Notes under the pieces: generated by a model
Seen by the model: only the letters and a program-made list of their open reading frames with translations
Told to the model about the DNA's origin: nothing
Database searches by the model: none
Source of the DNA: Pseudomonas chlororaphis subsp. chlororaphis
GTDB taxonomy: Bacteria; Pseudomonadota; Gammaproteobacteria; Pseudomonadales; Pseudomonadaceae
Direction: 5' to 3'
Length of the DNA stretch: 64,000 nt
NCBI RefSeq assembly: GCF_003945765.1
Contig: NZ_CP027712.1
Span: 62,001-126,000, forward strand
Shown here: piece by piece, positions 54,729-64,000 of the stretch
How positions within the stretch are numbered: the first letter of the stretch is position 1
Layout of the letters: each line of letters opens with the position of its first letter
Translations under genes and position numbers: made by a program

Positions 54729-55047
54729 GGTGTGCATCCTTCCGCTTGTGGCGGGATTAGGTAGTGGTTTAACTGGTGCCCATGATCCTCCTCTCGCGCC
54801 AGTCTCTCTAGATACAGTTCATCTGTATTGTGAGGGGCCAGTTAACTGTTTATAGGTGCTGTACTGTTCGGAAATGATGCAACTGTACCTGTCGGCACCA
54901 TTTAGGTGCGTTTAAAGGTGTTTTCTCGAAAAATGCAGGGTTTTGAGGGGGTAAAGTACCGGTACAGCAGTACAGTTTTTGACAAGTGTTTAAGGGTTGT
55001 CGATGAGCTGACACAACTGTGCTTGCGTCAGCCATCGACTGTACCCA
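54729..55047. other. Leader and operator cluster of DUF1127 gene 2
   Basis: This gap holds at least five TACAG/CTGTA pentamers: ATACAG-N5-CTGTAT at 54812-54828, GCTGTACTG at 54858, AACTGTACCTGTCGG at 54881-54895 and GGTACAGCAGTACAG at 54959-54973. A strong AGGAGG (54787-54792, minus strand) stands before a four-codon frame ATG-GGC-ACC-AGT-TAA (54783-54769). The rest is non-coding. Confidence 0.5.
54881..54895 (-). promoter_or_regulatory. Operator-like motif upstream of DUF1127 gene 2
   Basis: AACTGTACCTGTCGG differs from 54355-54369 at one base out of 15. On the coding (minus) strand it reads CCGACAGGTACAGTT, a direct repeat of ACAG. Confidence 0.5.
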
Positions 55048-56541
55048 TCACACAGCGAGCATGCGCCCGGTTTCTTCCAGGTTCATGTGCCAGCGCAGGG
55101 CATCGCGCAGGACGTGTGGTGTGTGACCGCCCAGGGCGCAGGCGGCGGTGAAGTAGTCATTCAGCGCCTGGCGATAGTCCGGGTGTACACAGTTGTCGAT
55201 GATTACCCGTGCCCGCTCCCGTGGCGCCAGACCACGCAGGTCGGCCAGGCCGATCTCGGTCACCAGGATGTCGACGTCGTGCTCGGTGTGGTCGACGTGA
55301 CTGACCATCGGTACCACGCTGGAAATCGCCCCGCCTTTGGCAATGGACTTGGTGACGAAGATCGCCAGGTGCGCGTTGCGCGCGAAGTCACCCGAACCAC
55401 CGATGCCGTTCATCATCCGCGTGCCGCAGACGTGGGTGGAGTTGACGTTGCCGTAGATGTCGAACTCCAGGGCGGTGTTGATGCCGATGATGCCCAGGCG
55501 ACGCACCACTTCCGGGTGGTTGGAGATCTCCTGCGGGCGCAGTACCAGCTTGTCCTTGTAGCGCTCCAGGTTGCCGAACACATCGGCGTTGCGGCGGCTC
55601 GACAGGGTGATCGAGCTGCCTGAGGCGAAGCTCAGCTTGCCGGCGTCGATCAGGTCGAAAGTCGAGTCCTGCAGCACTTCGGAGTACATGGTCAGATCTT
55701 CGAACGGCGACTCGATCAGGCCGCACATCACCGCGTTGGCGATATTGCCGATGCCTGCCTGCAGCGGGCCGAGCTTGTTGCTCATGCGGCCAGCGTCCAC
55801 TTCCTGCTTGAAGAAGTTGATCAGGTGATTGGCGATGCCCTGGGTTTCGCTGTCAGGGGTCGAGACGGTGGATGGCGAGTCCGCCTGGTTGGTGATGACG
55901 ATCGCGACGATCTTCTCCGCCGGGATCGGGATGGCGGTGCTGCCGATACGGTCGTCGACCTTCACCAGCGGGATGGGCGTGCGGGTCGGCCGGTAGGTCG
56001 GGATATAGATGTCGTGCAGGCCTTCCAGGTTCGGGTTGTGCGCCAGGTTGATCTCGACGATCACGTGCTTGGCGAAGATTGCGAAACTGGCGGAGTTGCC
56101 CACCGAGGTGGTCGGCACGATATGGCCCTGCTCGGTGATCGCCACGGCTTCGATGACGGCGATGTCCGGCAGCTTGAGTTGCTGGTTGCGCAACTGTTCC
56201 ACGGTTTCCGACAGGTGCTGGTCGATGAACATCACCTCGCCGGCATTGATCGCCTTGCGCAGGGTGCTGTCGACCTGGAACGGCATGCGTCGGGCCAGGA
56301 CACCGGCCTCGGTGAGTTGCTTGTCGAGGTCATTGCCCAGGCTGGCGCCGGTCATCAGGCTGATTTTCAGTGGGGTTACCTTGGCGCGCTCGGCCAACGC
56401 ATGGGGCACGGCCTTGGCTTCGCCGGCGCGGGTGAAACCGCTCATGCCGACGGTCATGCCGTCCTGAATCAGAGCGGCGGCGTCGGCGGCGCTCATCACC
56501 TTATCCAACAACGAAGGCAAGCGGATACGATCACGGTACAT
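55048..56541 (-). CDS. Acetyl-CoA hydrolase/succinyl-CoA:acetate CoA-transferase
   Basis: 497 residues. CoA-transferase family I, Cat1/AarC-like, PA5445 counterpart. Catalytic Glu288 lies in MYSEVLQDS; also GIGNIANAVM (about 263-272, oxyanion region) and GGSGDFARNAHLA. It exchanges CoA between acyl-CoA and acetate or succinate, or hydrolyses acetyl-CoA. Start ATG 56541 (MYRDRIRL). It follows the pnt operon on the same strand after 180 bases with a terminator between, so it has its own promoter. Confidence 0.92.
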   Translation of the reverse strand: MYRDRIRLPSLLDKVMSAADAAALIQDGMTVGMSGFTRAGEAKAVPHALAERAKVTPLKISLMTGASLGNDLDKQLTEAGVLARRMPFQVDSTLRKAINAGEVMFIDQHLSETVEQLRNQQLKLPDIAVIEAVAITEQGHIVPTTSVGNSASFAIFAKHVIVEINLAHNPNLEGLHDIYIPTYRPTRTPIPLVKVDDRIGSTAIPIPAEKIVAIVITNQADSPSTVSTPDSETQGIANHLINFFKQEVDAGRMSNKLGPLQAGIGNIANAVMCGLIESPFEDLTMYSEVLQDSTFDLIDAGKLSFASGSSITLSSRRNADVFGNLERYKDKLVLRPQEISNHPEVVRRLGIIGINTALEFDIYGNVNSTHVCGTRMMNGIGGSGDFARNAHLAIFVTKSIAKGGAISSVVPMVSHVDHTEHDVDILVTEIGLADLRGLAPRERARVIIDNCVHPDYRQALNDYFTAACALGGHTPHVLRDALRWHMNLEETGRMLAV

Positions 56542-56670
56542 GGATTGTTATCTCGGGCAGCGGAAGCAAGATGCGCAGTCTAGTGATTTCAAAAAAATTC
56601 GTCCCGCTACCAAGGTCGAATGAAAGGCCGCGATTTAGAGCCTTTTGTCGGGTTTGTGCGGGAAATAAAA

Positions 56671-56696
56671 AACCCCAGCCTACTAAAGGCTGAGGT
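56671..56696 (-). terminator. Intrinsic terminator after pntB
   Basis: On the minus strand ACCTCAGCCT, loop TTAGT, AGGCTGGGGT, then TTTTTATTT: a 10-base stem with one G-T pair and a T-run. It ends the pnt operon. Confidence 0.8.
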
Positions 56697-56721
56697 CTTG
56701 GGTGTTGCGCTGGAGCAGGTT

Positions 56722-58158
56722 TTATTCGACGGCTTTGACCATGTCTTCGATGACTTTCTTGGCGTCGCCGAACACCATCATGGTCTTGTCCAGGTAGAAC
56801 AGTTCGTTGTCCAGGCCGGCATAGCCGCTGGCCATCGAACGCTTGTTGACGATGACGGTCTTGGCCTTGAACGCTTCGAGAATCGGCATGCCGGCGATCG
56901 GCGATTTCGGATCGTTCTTCGCCGCCGGGTTGACCACGTCGTTGGCGCCGAGCACCAGCACCACGTCGGCCTGGCCGAACTCGGAGTTGATGTCTTCCAT
57001 CTCGAACACCTGGTCGTACGGCACTTCGGCCTCGGCCAGCAGCACGTTCATGTGGCCGGGCATGCGCCCTGCTACCGGGTGGATCGCGTACTTCACGGTC
57101 ACGCCGCGGTGTACCAGTTTCTCGGTCAGCTCCTTCAGTGCGTGCTGTGCCCGGGCGACTGCCAGGCCGTAACCCGGAACGATGATCACGGTGTCGGCGT
57201 TGGTCAGCAGGAAGGTGGCGTCGTCGGCCGAGCCGGACTTCACCGGGCGGGCCTCTTGCGCGCCCGCCGGGCCGCCGGCGTCGGCAGTGTTGCCGAAGCC
57301 GCCCAGCAGTACGTTGAAGAACGAACGGTTCATTGCCTTGCACATGATGTACGACAGGATCGCACCAGACGAACCCACCAGGGAGCCGGCGATGATCAGC
57401 ATCGAGTTGTTCAGCGAGAAGCCGATCCCCGCCGCCGCCCAGCCCGAGTAGCTGTTGAGCATCGACACCACCACCGGCATGTCGGCACCGCCGATCGGGA
57501 TGATGATCAGCACGCCCAGCACGAAGGCCAGGACCAGCATCAGGGCGAAGGCGCCGAGGTTGCCGGTGAGCATGAAGGTCACGCCCAGGCCCAGGGTCGC
57601 CAGGCCGAGAACCAGGTTCAGCTTGTGTTGGCCGCCGAACTGTACCGGTGCGCCCTGGAACAGGCGGAACTTGTACTTGCCCGACAGCTTGCCGAAGGCG
57701 ATCACCGAACCGGAGAAGGTGATGGCACCGATGGCCGCACCGAGGAACAGCTCCAGGCGGTTACCGGCCGGAATCGCATCACCCAGTTGCTTGACGATGC
57801 CCAGGGACTGCGGCTCGACCACGGCGGCGATGGCAATGAATACCGCAGCCAGACCGATCATGCTGTGCATGAAGGCCACCAGCTCCGGCATCTTGGTCAT
57901 TTCCACGCGCTTGGCCATGATCGAACCGGCGGTGCCGCCGATCAGCAGGCCGACGATCACGTAGCCGATGCCAACGGTCGCCAGCTCCGCGCCGAGCTTG
58001 AATACCAGGCCGACGGTGGTGACGATCGCCAGGGCCATGCCGAGCATGCCGAACAGGTTGCCGCGACGCGAGGAGGTCGGGTGCGACAGGCCTTTGAGGG
58101 CCTGGATAAAGCAGATCGACGCGATCAGGTAGAGCGTCGTTACCAGATTCATGCTCAT
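56722..58158 (-). CDS. pntB: NAD(P) transhydrogenase subunit beta
   Basis: 478 residues. Eight or nine membrane helices (first 260 residues) and an NADP(H)-binding domain III (about 295-478; VIIVPGYGLAVARAQ and GANDVVNPAA). Couples hydride transfer between NADH and NADP+ to proton entry. The start overlaps the pntAB stop as TAATG. Confidence 0.96.
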   Translation of the reverse strand: MSMNLVTTLYLIASICFIQALKGLSHPTSSRRGNLFGMLGMALAIVTTVGLVFKLGAELATVGIGYVIVGLLIGGTAGSIMAKRVEMTKMPELVAFMHSMIGLAAVFIAIAAVVEPQSLGIVKQLGDAIPAGNRLELFLGAAIGAITFSGSVIAFGKLSGKYKFRLFQGAPVQFGGQHKLNLVLGLATLGLGVTFMLTGNLGAFALMLVLAFVLGVLIIIPIGGADMPVVVSMLNSYSGWAAAGIGFSLNNSMLIIAGSLVGSSGAILSYIMCKAMNRSFFNVLLGGFGNTADAGGPAGAQEARPVKSGSADDATFLLTNADTVIIVPGYGLAVARAQHALKELTEKLVHRGVTVKYAIHPVAGRMPGHMNVLLAEAEVPYDQVFEMEDINSEFGQADVVLVLGANDVVNPAAKNDPKSPIAGMPILEAFKAKTVIVNKRSMASGYAGLDNELFYLDKTMMVFGDAKKVIEDMVKAVE

Positions 58159-58481
58159 TACTTGGGCGCCTCTTCTTTTACGGCTTTCGGGGCTTTTTTC
58201 TTGAACATCTCAAGCATGCGGCGGGTTACCAGGAAGCCGCCGAACACGTTGACCGCGGCCAGGGCCACGGCCAGCGTGCCCATGGTCTTGCCCAGCGGTG
58301 TCACGGTCAGGGCGGCGGCCAGCATGGCGCCGACGATCACGATCGCCGAAATGGCGTTGGTCACCGCCATCAGCGGCGTGTGCAGTGCGGGTGTAACGTT
58401 CCAGACCACGTGATAACCGACATAAATCGCCAGCACGAAGATGATCAGGTTGTAGATACCGGGGGAGATAAGCTCTTCCAT
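58158..58481 (-). CDS. pntAB: NAD(P) transhydrogenase subunit alpha part 2
   Basis: 107 residues: the membrane part of the alpha subunit as a separate protein, with three or four helices ([36 protein letters not shown] and so on) and a Lys/Ala-rich C-terminus. The three-gene layout pntAA-pntAB-pntB is typical of Pseudomonas and alpha-proteobacteria, in contrast to the fused E. coli PntA. Start ATG 58481 follows the pntAA stop by 15 bases. Confidence 0.94.
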   Translation of the reverse strand: MEELISPGIYNLIIFVLAIYVGYHVVWNVTPALHTPLMAVTNAISAIVIVGAMLAAALTVTPLGKTMGTLAVALAAVNVFGGFLVTRRMLEMFKKKAPKAVKEEAPK

Positions 58482-58496
58482 CGTCTGAATCCCTGC

Positions 58497-59618
<1,122 letters not shown>

Positions 59619-60069
59619 GTCAAATCTCCTGCGTGATCTTATTGCTTTCGATCTTTTTTAGAAGGCCAGCGCACTACGGATGGTGCAGCTGGGGCGGCCG
59701 ATCAGCACGATCCCGCCAGAATCAAGGCGGGGCGCGGCATTTTGCAGGCGAACATTACGCCCTTCAAGGGGTTATGAGGGGTGACGGAAAATTAACTACA
59801 AGTCACCCCGTGACCGAATGTCGCAAGGGTAGGGCTCAATCCCTTGTAAGCCGTGCCTTGTAAGGATTTCGACGGAAAATAAAACATTTTTCACATTGCT
59901 CATGTGAATGGGCGTTTATGGCCCTCAAAAAGCCCTACAAGCCGCGTGGTTAGGCACTTATAGGACGGTTGTTCCGCTTATCGATACAGTCTGCCTAAAT
60001 GCGACATTTAGTTATATCTGTAGTGTTTTGTTTTTTCTGACTACGAAGTCAGCTTGTCGCCCTGCCCTG
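59619..60069. other. 451-base region upstream of pnt operon
   Basis: It lies between pntAA (leftward) and the end of gcdR (also leftward), so it should hold the pnt promoter. No sigma-70 match stands out. A dyad TTCACAT-N5-ATGTGAA lies at 59890-59908 in an AT-rich stretch (59875-59910). The short frame 59908-60129 is not convincing. No RNA gene is evident. Confidence 0.5.
59890..59908. promoter_or_regulatory. Palindromic operator-like site
   Basis: TTCACAT (59890-59896) and ATGTGAA (59902-59908) form a perfect 7-base dyad around TGCTC. The half-site orientation is opposite to a CRP/Vfr box. It stands about 270 bases upstream of pntAA. The regulator is unknown. Confidence 0.35.
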
Positions 60070-60969
60070 CTATTTCTCAAGGCTGTAGCCTTGTGCCTGT
60101 TCCACCAGCCAATCACGAAAAGCCCGTAAAGACGCTGATTCCACCTTGCGCTCGGGAATCATCAGGTAATACGCCTTGATGCTCGCCAGTGCTTCGGGGT
60201 TGGCGATCACCAGGCGCTTTTCCCTCAGCTCCCGTTGAATAAGGAATGGCGGGATCAGGGCGATACCCATGTCGTGCATGGCGGCTTGCGCCAGCATGGA
60301 GAATAGTTCGTAACGCGGGCCTGTCATGTCTCGCGGGATATTCAGGTGCTGTGAGTTGAACCATTGCCGCCAGGCATAGGGGCGCGTGGTCTGCTGCAGC
60401 AGCGGCAACTCGGCGATTTCTTCGGCGCTTAGCCGGGTGCGGTTGCCCAGGGTTGCGGGGCTGCATACCGGCATCGGGTTTTCTCCCATCAGGCGATGGG
60501 ATTGGGTGCCCGACCAGTCGGCATCGCCAAAGTAAATCGCGGCGTCGAAGTCGGTATCGGCGAACAGGAAAGGCCGGGTGCGGTTGGTCAGGTTGACCGT
60601 GACTTCCGGGTGTCGCTGCTGAAAATCCTTGAGTCGGGGCAGCAGCCATTGGGTGCCAAAGGTCGGGACCACCGCCAGCTCGATGACGTTGGCGCCCTGC
60701 TGGCCCATGACGGACAGCGTGTCACGTTCCACTGCGTCCAGTTGAGTCGCCACGCGGCGGCTGTAGGAGAGCCCCGCCTCGGTCAGCTTGACGCCGCGTC
60801 GGGACCGGCGGAACAGTTCGACCCCGAGAAACTCTTCCAGGCTGGCGATCTGTCGGCAAATTGCACCTTGGGTCAGCGAAAGCTCCTGCGCCGCCTTGGT
60901 AAAGCTCTCGTGACGGGCGGCGGCTTCGAAGCTGATGAGGGCGGCAGTGCTGGGGATCTTTCTGCGCAT
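60070..60969 (-). CDS. gcdR: LysR-family regulator GcdR
   Basis: 299 residues from ATG 60969 (MRRKIPSTAALISF); the GTG 60984 frame adds five. N-terminal winged HTH (AAARHESFTKAAQELSLTQGAICRQI, about 15-42 overall) and a GcvA-like effector domain. Divergent from gcdH with 157 bases between them, the arrangement of GcdR in P. aeruginosa and P. putida, where it activates glutarate use in response to glutarate. Expected to bind the shared gap. Confidence 0.9.
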   Translation of the reverse strand: MRRKIPSTAALISFEAAARHESFTKAAQELSLTQGAICRQIASLEEFLGVELFRRSRRGVKLTEAGLSYSRRVATQLDAVERDTLSVMGQQGANVIELAVVPTFGTQWLLPRLKDFQQRHPEVTVNLTNRTRPFLFADTDFDAAIYFGDADWSGTQSHRLMGENPMPVCSPATLGNRTRLSAEEIAELPLLQQTTRPYAWRQWFNSQHLNIPRDMTGPRYELFSMLAQAAMHDMGIALIPPFLIQRELREKRLVIANPEALASIKAYYLMIPERKVESASLRAFRDWLVEQAQGYSLEK

Positions 60970-61126
60970 GTACGGCAATCTCACTAATGGAATCGCTAAA
61001 AGCCGCTTTCGGCTGTTACGGAGTGAGAAATTAGCACAACAGTATGCGAAATCCTCGTTTGCCGCGCTCGCAAAGCCGGCCTAGGATCAGTCCACGAACG
61101 TTGACCTATTTCACGAGGACTCACTC

Positions 61127-62308
61127 ATGGGCGGTAAAGCAAGCTTCAACTGGATCGATCCCCTTCTGCTGGATCAACAGCTCACTGAAGAGGAGCGCAT
61201 GGTGCGTGACAGTGCCGAGCAATTCGCTCAAGGCAAGCTGGCGCCGCGTGTGCTCGAAGCTTTCCGTCATGAAAAGACCGACCCGGCGATCTTCCGTGAA
61301 ATGGGCGAAGTTGGCCTGCTGGGTGCCACCATTCCCGAACAGTACGGCGGCAGCGGTCTGAATTATGTCTGCTACGGCCTGATTGCCCGCGAAGTGGAGC
61401 GTGTTGACTCCGGCTACCGCTCGATGATGAGCGTGCAGTCCTCCCTGGTGATGGTGCCGATCAATGAATTTGGTACCGAAGCCCAGAAGCAGAAGTATTT
61501 GCCGAAGCTGGCCTCTGGCGAGTGGATCGGCTGCTTTGGTCTGACCGAGCCTAACCATGGCTCCGACCCGGGCGCGATGATTTCCCGTGCCCGTAAGGTC
61601 GATGGCGGTTACAGCCTGACTGGTAGCAAGATGTGGATCACCAACAGCCCGATTGCTGATGTGTTCGTGGTCTGGGCCAAGGACGATGCTGGGGATATCC
61701 GCGGCTTCGTACTGGAGAAAGGTTGGAAAGGTCTGAGTGCTCCGGCGATTCACGGTAAGGTCGGCCTGCGCGCTTCCATCACCGGCGAAATCGTCATGGA
61801 CAACGTCTTTGTGCCGGAAGAGAACATCTTCCCGGATGTACGGGGTCTGAAAGGTCCGTTCACCTGCCTGAACTCTGCCCGCTACGGTATTTCCTGGGGC
61901 GCCCTGGGTGCGGCTGAGTTCTGCTGGCACACCGCTCGCCAATACACGTTGGACCGTCAGCAATTCGGCCGCCCGCTGGCGGCTACTCAACTGATCCAGA
62001 AAAAACTGGCGGACATGCAGACCGAGATCACCCTCGCCCTTCAAGGCTGCCTGCGTCTGGGCCGGATGAAGGATGAAGGTACGGCAGCGGTGGAAATCAC
62101 CTCGATCATGAAGCGCAACTCCTGCGGCAAGTCGCTGGACATCGCTCGCATGGCCCGTGACATGCTGGGCGGTAACGGCATCTCCGACGAGTTCGGCATC
62201 GCCCGTCACCTGGTCAACCTGGAGGTGGTGAACACCTACGAAGGGACTCATGACGTCCATGCGCTGATCCTGGGGCGCGCACAGACCGGCATCCAGGCGT
62301 TCTACTGA
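61127..62308 (+). CDS. gcdH: Glutaryl-CoA dehydrogenase
   Basis: 393 residues, FAD enzyme of the acyl-CoA dehydrogenase family that converts glutaryl-CoA to crotonyl-CoA and CO2 in lysine and glutarate breakdown. Catalytic Glu372 (TYEGTHDVH), flavin segment [17 protein letters not shown], and C-terminal [16 protein letters not shown] precedes ATG 61127. It is followed 13 bases later by gcdG; the pair forms the gcdHG operon. Confidence 0.96.
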   Translation: MGGKASFNWIDPLLLDQQLTEEERMVRDSAEQFAQGKLAPRVLEAFRHEKTDPAIFREMGEVGLLGATIPEQYGGSGLNYVCYGLIAREVERVDSGYRSMMSVQSSLVMVPINEFGTEAQKQKYLPKLASGEWIGCFGLTEPNHGSDPGAMISRARKVDGGYSLTGSKMWITNSPIADVFVVWAKDDAGDIRGFVLEKGWKGLSAPAIHGKVGLRASITGEIVMDNVFVPEENIFPDVRGLKGPFTCLNSARYGISWGALGAAEFCWHTARQYTLDRQQFGRPLAATQLIQKKLADMQTEITLALQGCLRLGRMKDEGTAAVEITSIMKRNSCGKSLDIARMARDMLGGNGISDEFGIARHLVNLEVVNTYEGTHDVHALILGRAQTGIQAFY

Positions 62309-62321
62309 TAGGAGAACGACC

Positions 62322-63542
62322 ATGGGCGCGTTATCTCATTTGCGGGTGCTGGACTTGTCGCGAGTGCTGGCCGGGCCTTGGGCCGGTCAGATCCTGGCGG
62401 ACCTGGGGGCCGAGGTGATCAAAGTCGAGCGTCCGGGTAATGGTGACGATACGCGCGCCTGGGGGCCGCCTTTCCTCAAGGACGCTTATGGCGAGAACAC
62501 TACGGAGGCCGCCTATTACCTGTCGGCCAACCGCAACAAGCAATCGGTGACTATCGACTTCACTCGGCCGGAAGGTCAGCGCCTGGTGCGCGAGTTGGCG
62601 GCCAAGTCCGACATTCTGATCGAGAACTTCAAGGTTGGCGGTCTGGCGGCCTATGGGTTGGACTATCAGTCGCTGAAGGCGCTCAACCCTAATCTGATCT
62701 ATTGCTCCATTACCGGCTTTGGCCAGACCGGGCCTTATGCCAAGCGTGCCGGCTACGACTTCATGATCCAGGGACTGGGCGGGCTGATGAGCCTGACCGG
62801 GCGTCCCGAGGGGGATGAGGGCGCCGGGCCGGTGAAGGTCGGCGTGGCATTGACGGATATCCTGACGGGGTTGTACTCGACTGTGGCGATTCTTGCCGCA
62901 TTGGCGCACCGGCAGCATGACGGCGGTGGGCAGCACATTGATATGGCGTTGCTGGATGTACAGGTTGCGTGTCTGGCCAACCAGGCGATGAACTACCTGA
63001 CCACCGGAGTTGCTCCCAAGCGCCTGGGTAATGCTCACCCGAATATCGTGCCTTATCAGGACTTTCCCTCGGCGGATGGCGATTTCATCCTTACCGTGGG
63101 GAATGACGGGCAGTTCCGCAAGTTTGCCGAGGTGGCGGGTCAGCCGCAGTGGGCGGACGATCCGCGCTTTGCGACTAATAAGCTGCGGGTTACCAATCGA
63201 GCTGTGCTGATTCCATTGATCCGTCAGGCCACGGTGTTCAAGACCACCGCTGAGTGGGTTGCCCAGTTGGAGCAGGCAGGAGTGCCTTGCGGCCCTATCA
63301 ACGATCTGGCGCAGATGTTCGAGGACCCGCAGGTCAAAGCGCGCGGGTTGGCGATCGAGCTGCCTCATGCGTTGGCGGGGTTGGTGCCTCAGGTAGCGAG
63401 TCCGATCCGTCTCTCCGAGACGCCGGTCGAGTACCGTCATGCGCCTCCTCTATTAGGAGAGCATACCGCCCAGGTTCTGCAGCGAGTGCTGGGGCTTGAG
63501 CTTGAGTCTGTGGATGCCTTGCGAGTCTCGGGCGTGGTGTGA
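62322..63542 (+). CDS. gcdG: CoA-transferase (class III) GcdG
   Basis: 406 residues, CaiB/BaiF family. It probably moves CoA from succinyl-CoA to glutarate to feed GcdH. The likely catalytic Asp146 lies in AGYDFMIQG; N-terminal GALSHLRVLDLSRVLAGPW and AWGPPF are typical. AGGAG precedes ATG 62322. A strong terminator follows at 63590. Confidence 0.93.
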   Translation: MGALSHLRVLDLSRVLAGPWAGQILADLGAEVIKVERPGNGDDTRAWGPPFLKDAYGENTTEAAYYLSANRNKQSVTIDFTRPEGQRLVRELAAKSDILIENFKVGGLAAYGLDYQSLKALNPNLIYCSITGFGQTGPYAKRAGYDFMIQGLGGLMSLTGRPEGDEGAGPVKVGVALTDILTGLYSTVAILAALAHRQHDGGGQHIDMALLDVQVACLANQAMNYLTTGVAPKRLGNAHPNIVPYQDFPSADGDFILTVGNDGQFRKFAEVAGQPQWADDPRFATNKLRVTNRAVLIPLIRQATVFKTTAEWVAQLEQAGVPCGPINDLAQMFEDPQVKARGLAIELPHALAGLVPQVASPIRLSETPVEYRHAPPLLGEHTAQVLQRVLGLELESVDALRVSGVV

Positions 63543-63589
63543 ATGCGCTCTTCTATATAGAGAGCATCTGATCCCTTCTATATAAGAGG

Positions 63590-63622
63590 CCTGAAAACAC
63601 CCCCTTTTGGGGTGTTTTCAGG
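63590..63622 (+). terminator. Intrinsic terminator after gcdG
   Basis: A perfect 14-base stem (63590-63603 with 63609-63622, core GAAAACACCCC) with loop CTTTT and a T-containing tail. It insulates gcdHG from the rRNA-type promoters that start 30 bases later. Two similar small palindromes (CTTCTATATA) precede it at 63550-63585. Confidence 0.85.
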
Positions 63623-63650
63623 TTTATTCATAGTAAAAGCAAATTAGGGG

Positions 63651-63678
63651 TTGACGGCAGATTCTGGAAGTCTATAAT
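63651..63678 (+). promoter_or_regulatory. Tandem promoter 1 of rRNA-type leader
   Basis: TTGACG (63651-63656), 16-base spacer, perfect TATAAT (63673-63678), followed by a GC-rich CGCCCC discriminator typical of stringently controlled genes. Confidence 0.85.
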
Positions 63679-63853
63679 TCGCCCCACTTCCGGCGCAGTC
63701 GAAACGGAAAACTCCTTGAGATTCAACGAGTTACGCGGTTTTCGACAGCGGTTACGCTTCAGTTCATCGAAGCCCGAAGGAGTTGATTGGGCAGTCAGTT
63801 TTCGCCGAGTTAACGATTCGATCTTCTCGGTCGAAAGCGGAGAAAAAGAGGTG

Positions 63854-63881
63854 TTGACAGCAGCGTGTAACGCTGTAGAAT
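63854..63881 (+). promoter_or_regulatory. Tandem promoter 2 of rRNA-type leader
   Basis: Perfect TTGACA (63854-63859), 16-base spacer, TAGAAT (63876-63881), again followed by a GC-rich discriminator (TCGCCTCCC). Confidence 0.88.
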
Positions 63882-63962
63882 TCGCCTCCCGCTGACGAGA
63901 GATCGGAAGCGCAAGTGGTTGAAGTTGCAAGGGAAACTTTGAAAACTTCTTAAAATAACCGC

Positions 63963-63990
63963 TTGACAGATACAGAGGCTGCTGTAGAAT
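63963..63990 (+). promoter_or_regulatory. Tandem promoter 3 of rRNA-type leader
   Basis: TTGACA (63963-63968), 16-base spacer, TAGAAT (63985-63990), discriminator GCGCGCCTC. The flanking words GCTTGACAG and GCTGTAGAATGCGCGCCTC are familiar from Pseudomonas 16S rRNA leaders, so the rrn operon should begin just past the window edge. Confidence 0.9.
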
Positions 63991-64000
63991 GCGCGCCTCG

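Noticed and set aside
59890..59908. CRP/Vfr binding site
   Set aside because: The half sites are TCACA then TGTGA, the reverse order of the TGTGA-N6-TCACA box, with the wrong spacer.
59908..60129. 73-codon frame between pnt and gcdR
   Set aside because: Weak start context, overlaps the gcdR end and has no recognisable pattern.
63628..63930. 100-codon frame on the minus strand in the rRNA-type leader
   Set aside because: It spans two strong promoters; a leader region is the better reading.

Overview
The window looks like chromosome of a fluorescens-group Pseudomonas. It is GC-rich, with Pseudomonas-type REP repeats. The gene order follows blocks I remember from P. aeruginosa: cox (PA0105-PA0114), zinc/methionine (PA5498-PA5505), polA-cc4-dsbA (PA5487-PA5495), ampDh2-kinB-algB-gltP (PA5478-PA5485), pnt, and gcdR-gcdHG. 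The calls rest on protein motifs, start and ribosome-site inspection and neighbourhood; no database search was possible. There is no prophage, insertion sequence, CRISPR array or tRNA that I can see.

Layout. 1-1 kb: tail of a SulP anion transporter and a conserved hypothetical gene. 1.2-9.9 kb: a caa3-type cytochrome c oxidase operon with its assembly factors (coxB, coxA, ctaG, coxC, SURF1, a thioredoxin-like anchor protein, heme A synthase, heme O synthase, SenC/Sco), plus one small membrane gene facing the other way. 10-12.6 kb: metNIQ methionine importer. 12.8-15 kb: large catalase KatE. 15.1-18.9 kb: lipoprotein and zinc uptake genes znuB-znuC-zur divergent from znuA. 19-23.1 kb: thrB, a DUF2782 gene and polA. 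23.2-23.55 kb: an ErsA-type small RNA with an AlgU-type promoter, then a nested palindromic repeat. 23.6-27 kb: engB, two c-type cytochromes, dsbA and a nuclease/phosphatase-fold protein. 27-35 kb: a diguanylate cyclase, an AmpD-type amidase, a redox-type EAL phosphodiesterase, and KinB/AlgB. 35-38.4 kb: small membrane proteins, a lysozyme inhibitor, a 738-base non-coding stretch with a possible RsmA-binding hairpin, and gltP. 38.5-43.4 kb: a nucleoside-recognition-domain protein and an Mla/MCE lipid transport operon. 43.4-50 kb: DUF5924 protein, M16 peptidase, Na/Pi cotransporter with PhoU tail, TerC protein and citrate transporter. 50.3-54.7 kb: GFA-family protein, a DUF4105 protein with three tandem DUF2388 secreted proteins, and two DUF1127 genes sharing an operator-like motif. 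55-59.6 kb: acetyl-CoA hydrolase/CoA-transferase and the proton-translocating transhydrogenase pntAA-pntAB-pntB. 60-63.5 kb: gcdR, gcdH, gcdG (glutarate catabolism). 63.65-64 kb: three tandem consensus sigma-70 promoters that look like an rRNA operon leader running off the end.

Most of the window is core genome. The most interesting material is small or non-coding: the ErsA locus beside the alginate regulators, the candidate RsmA-type hairpins upstream of gltP, the 17-codon ORF tiled between coxA and ctaG, the DUF2388 array, and the repeated TACAG operator motif in front of both DUF1127 genes. Redox and envelope-stress themes recur: DsbA, a CSS-type phosphodiesterase that DsbA may control, AlgB/KinB, ErsA, Ivy and AmpDh2 all lie within 14 kb.
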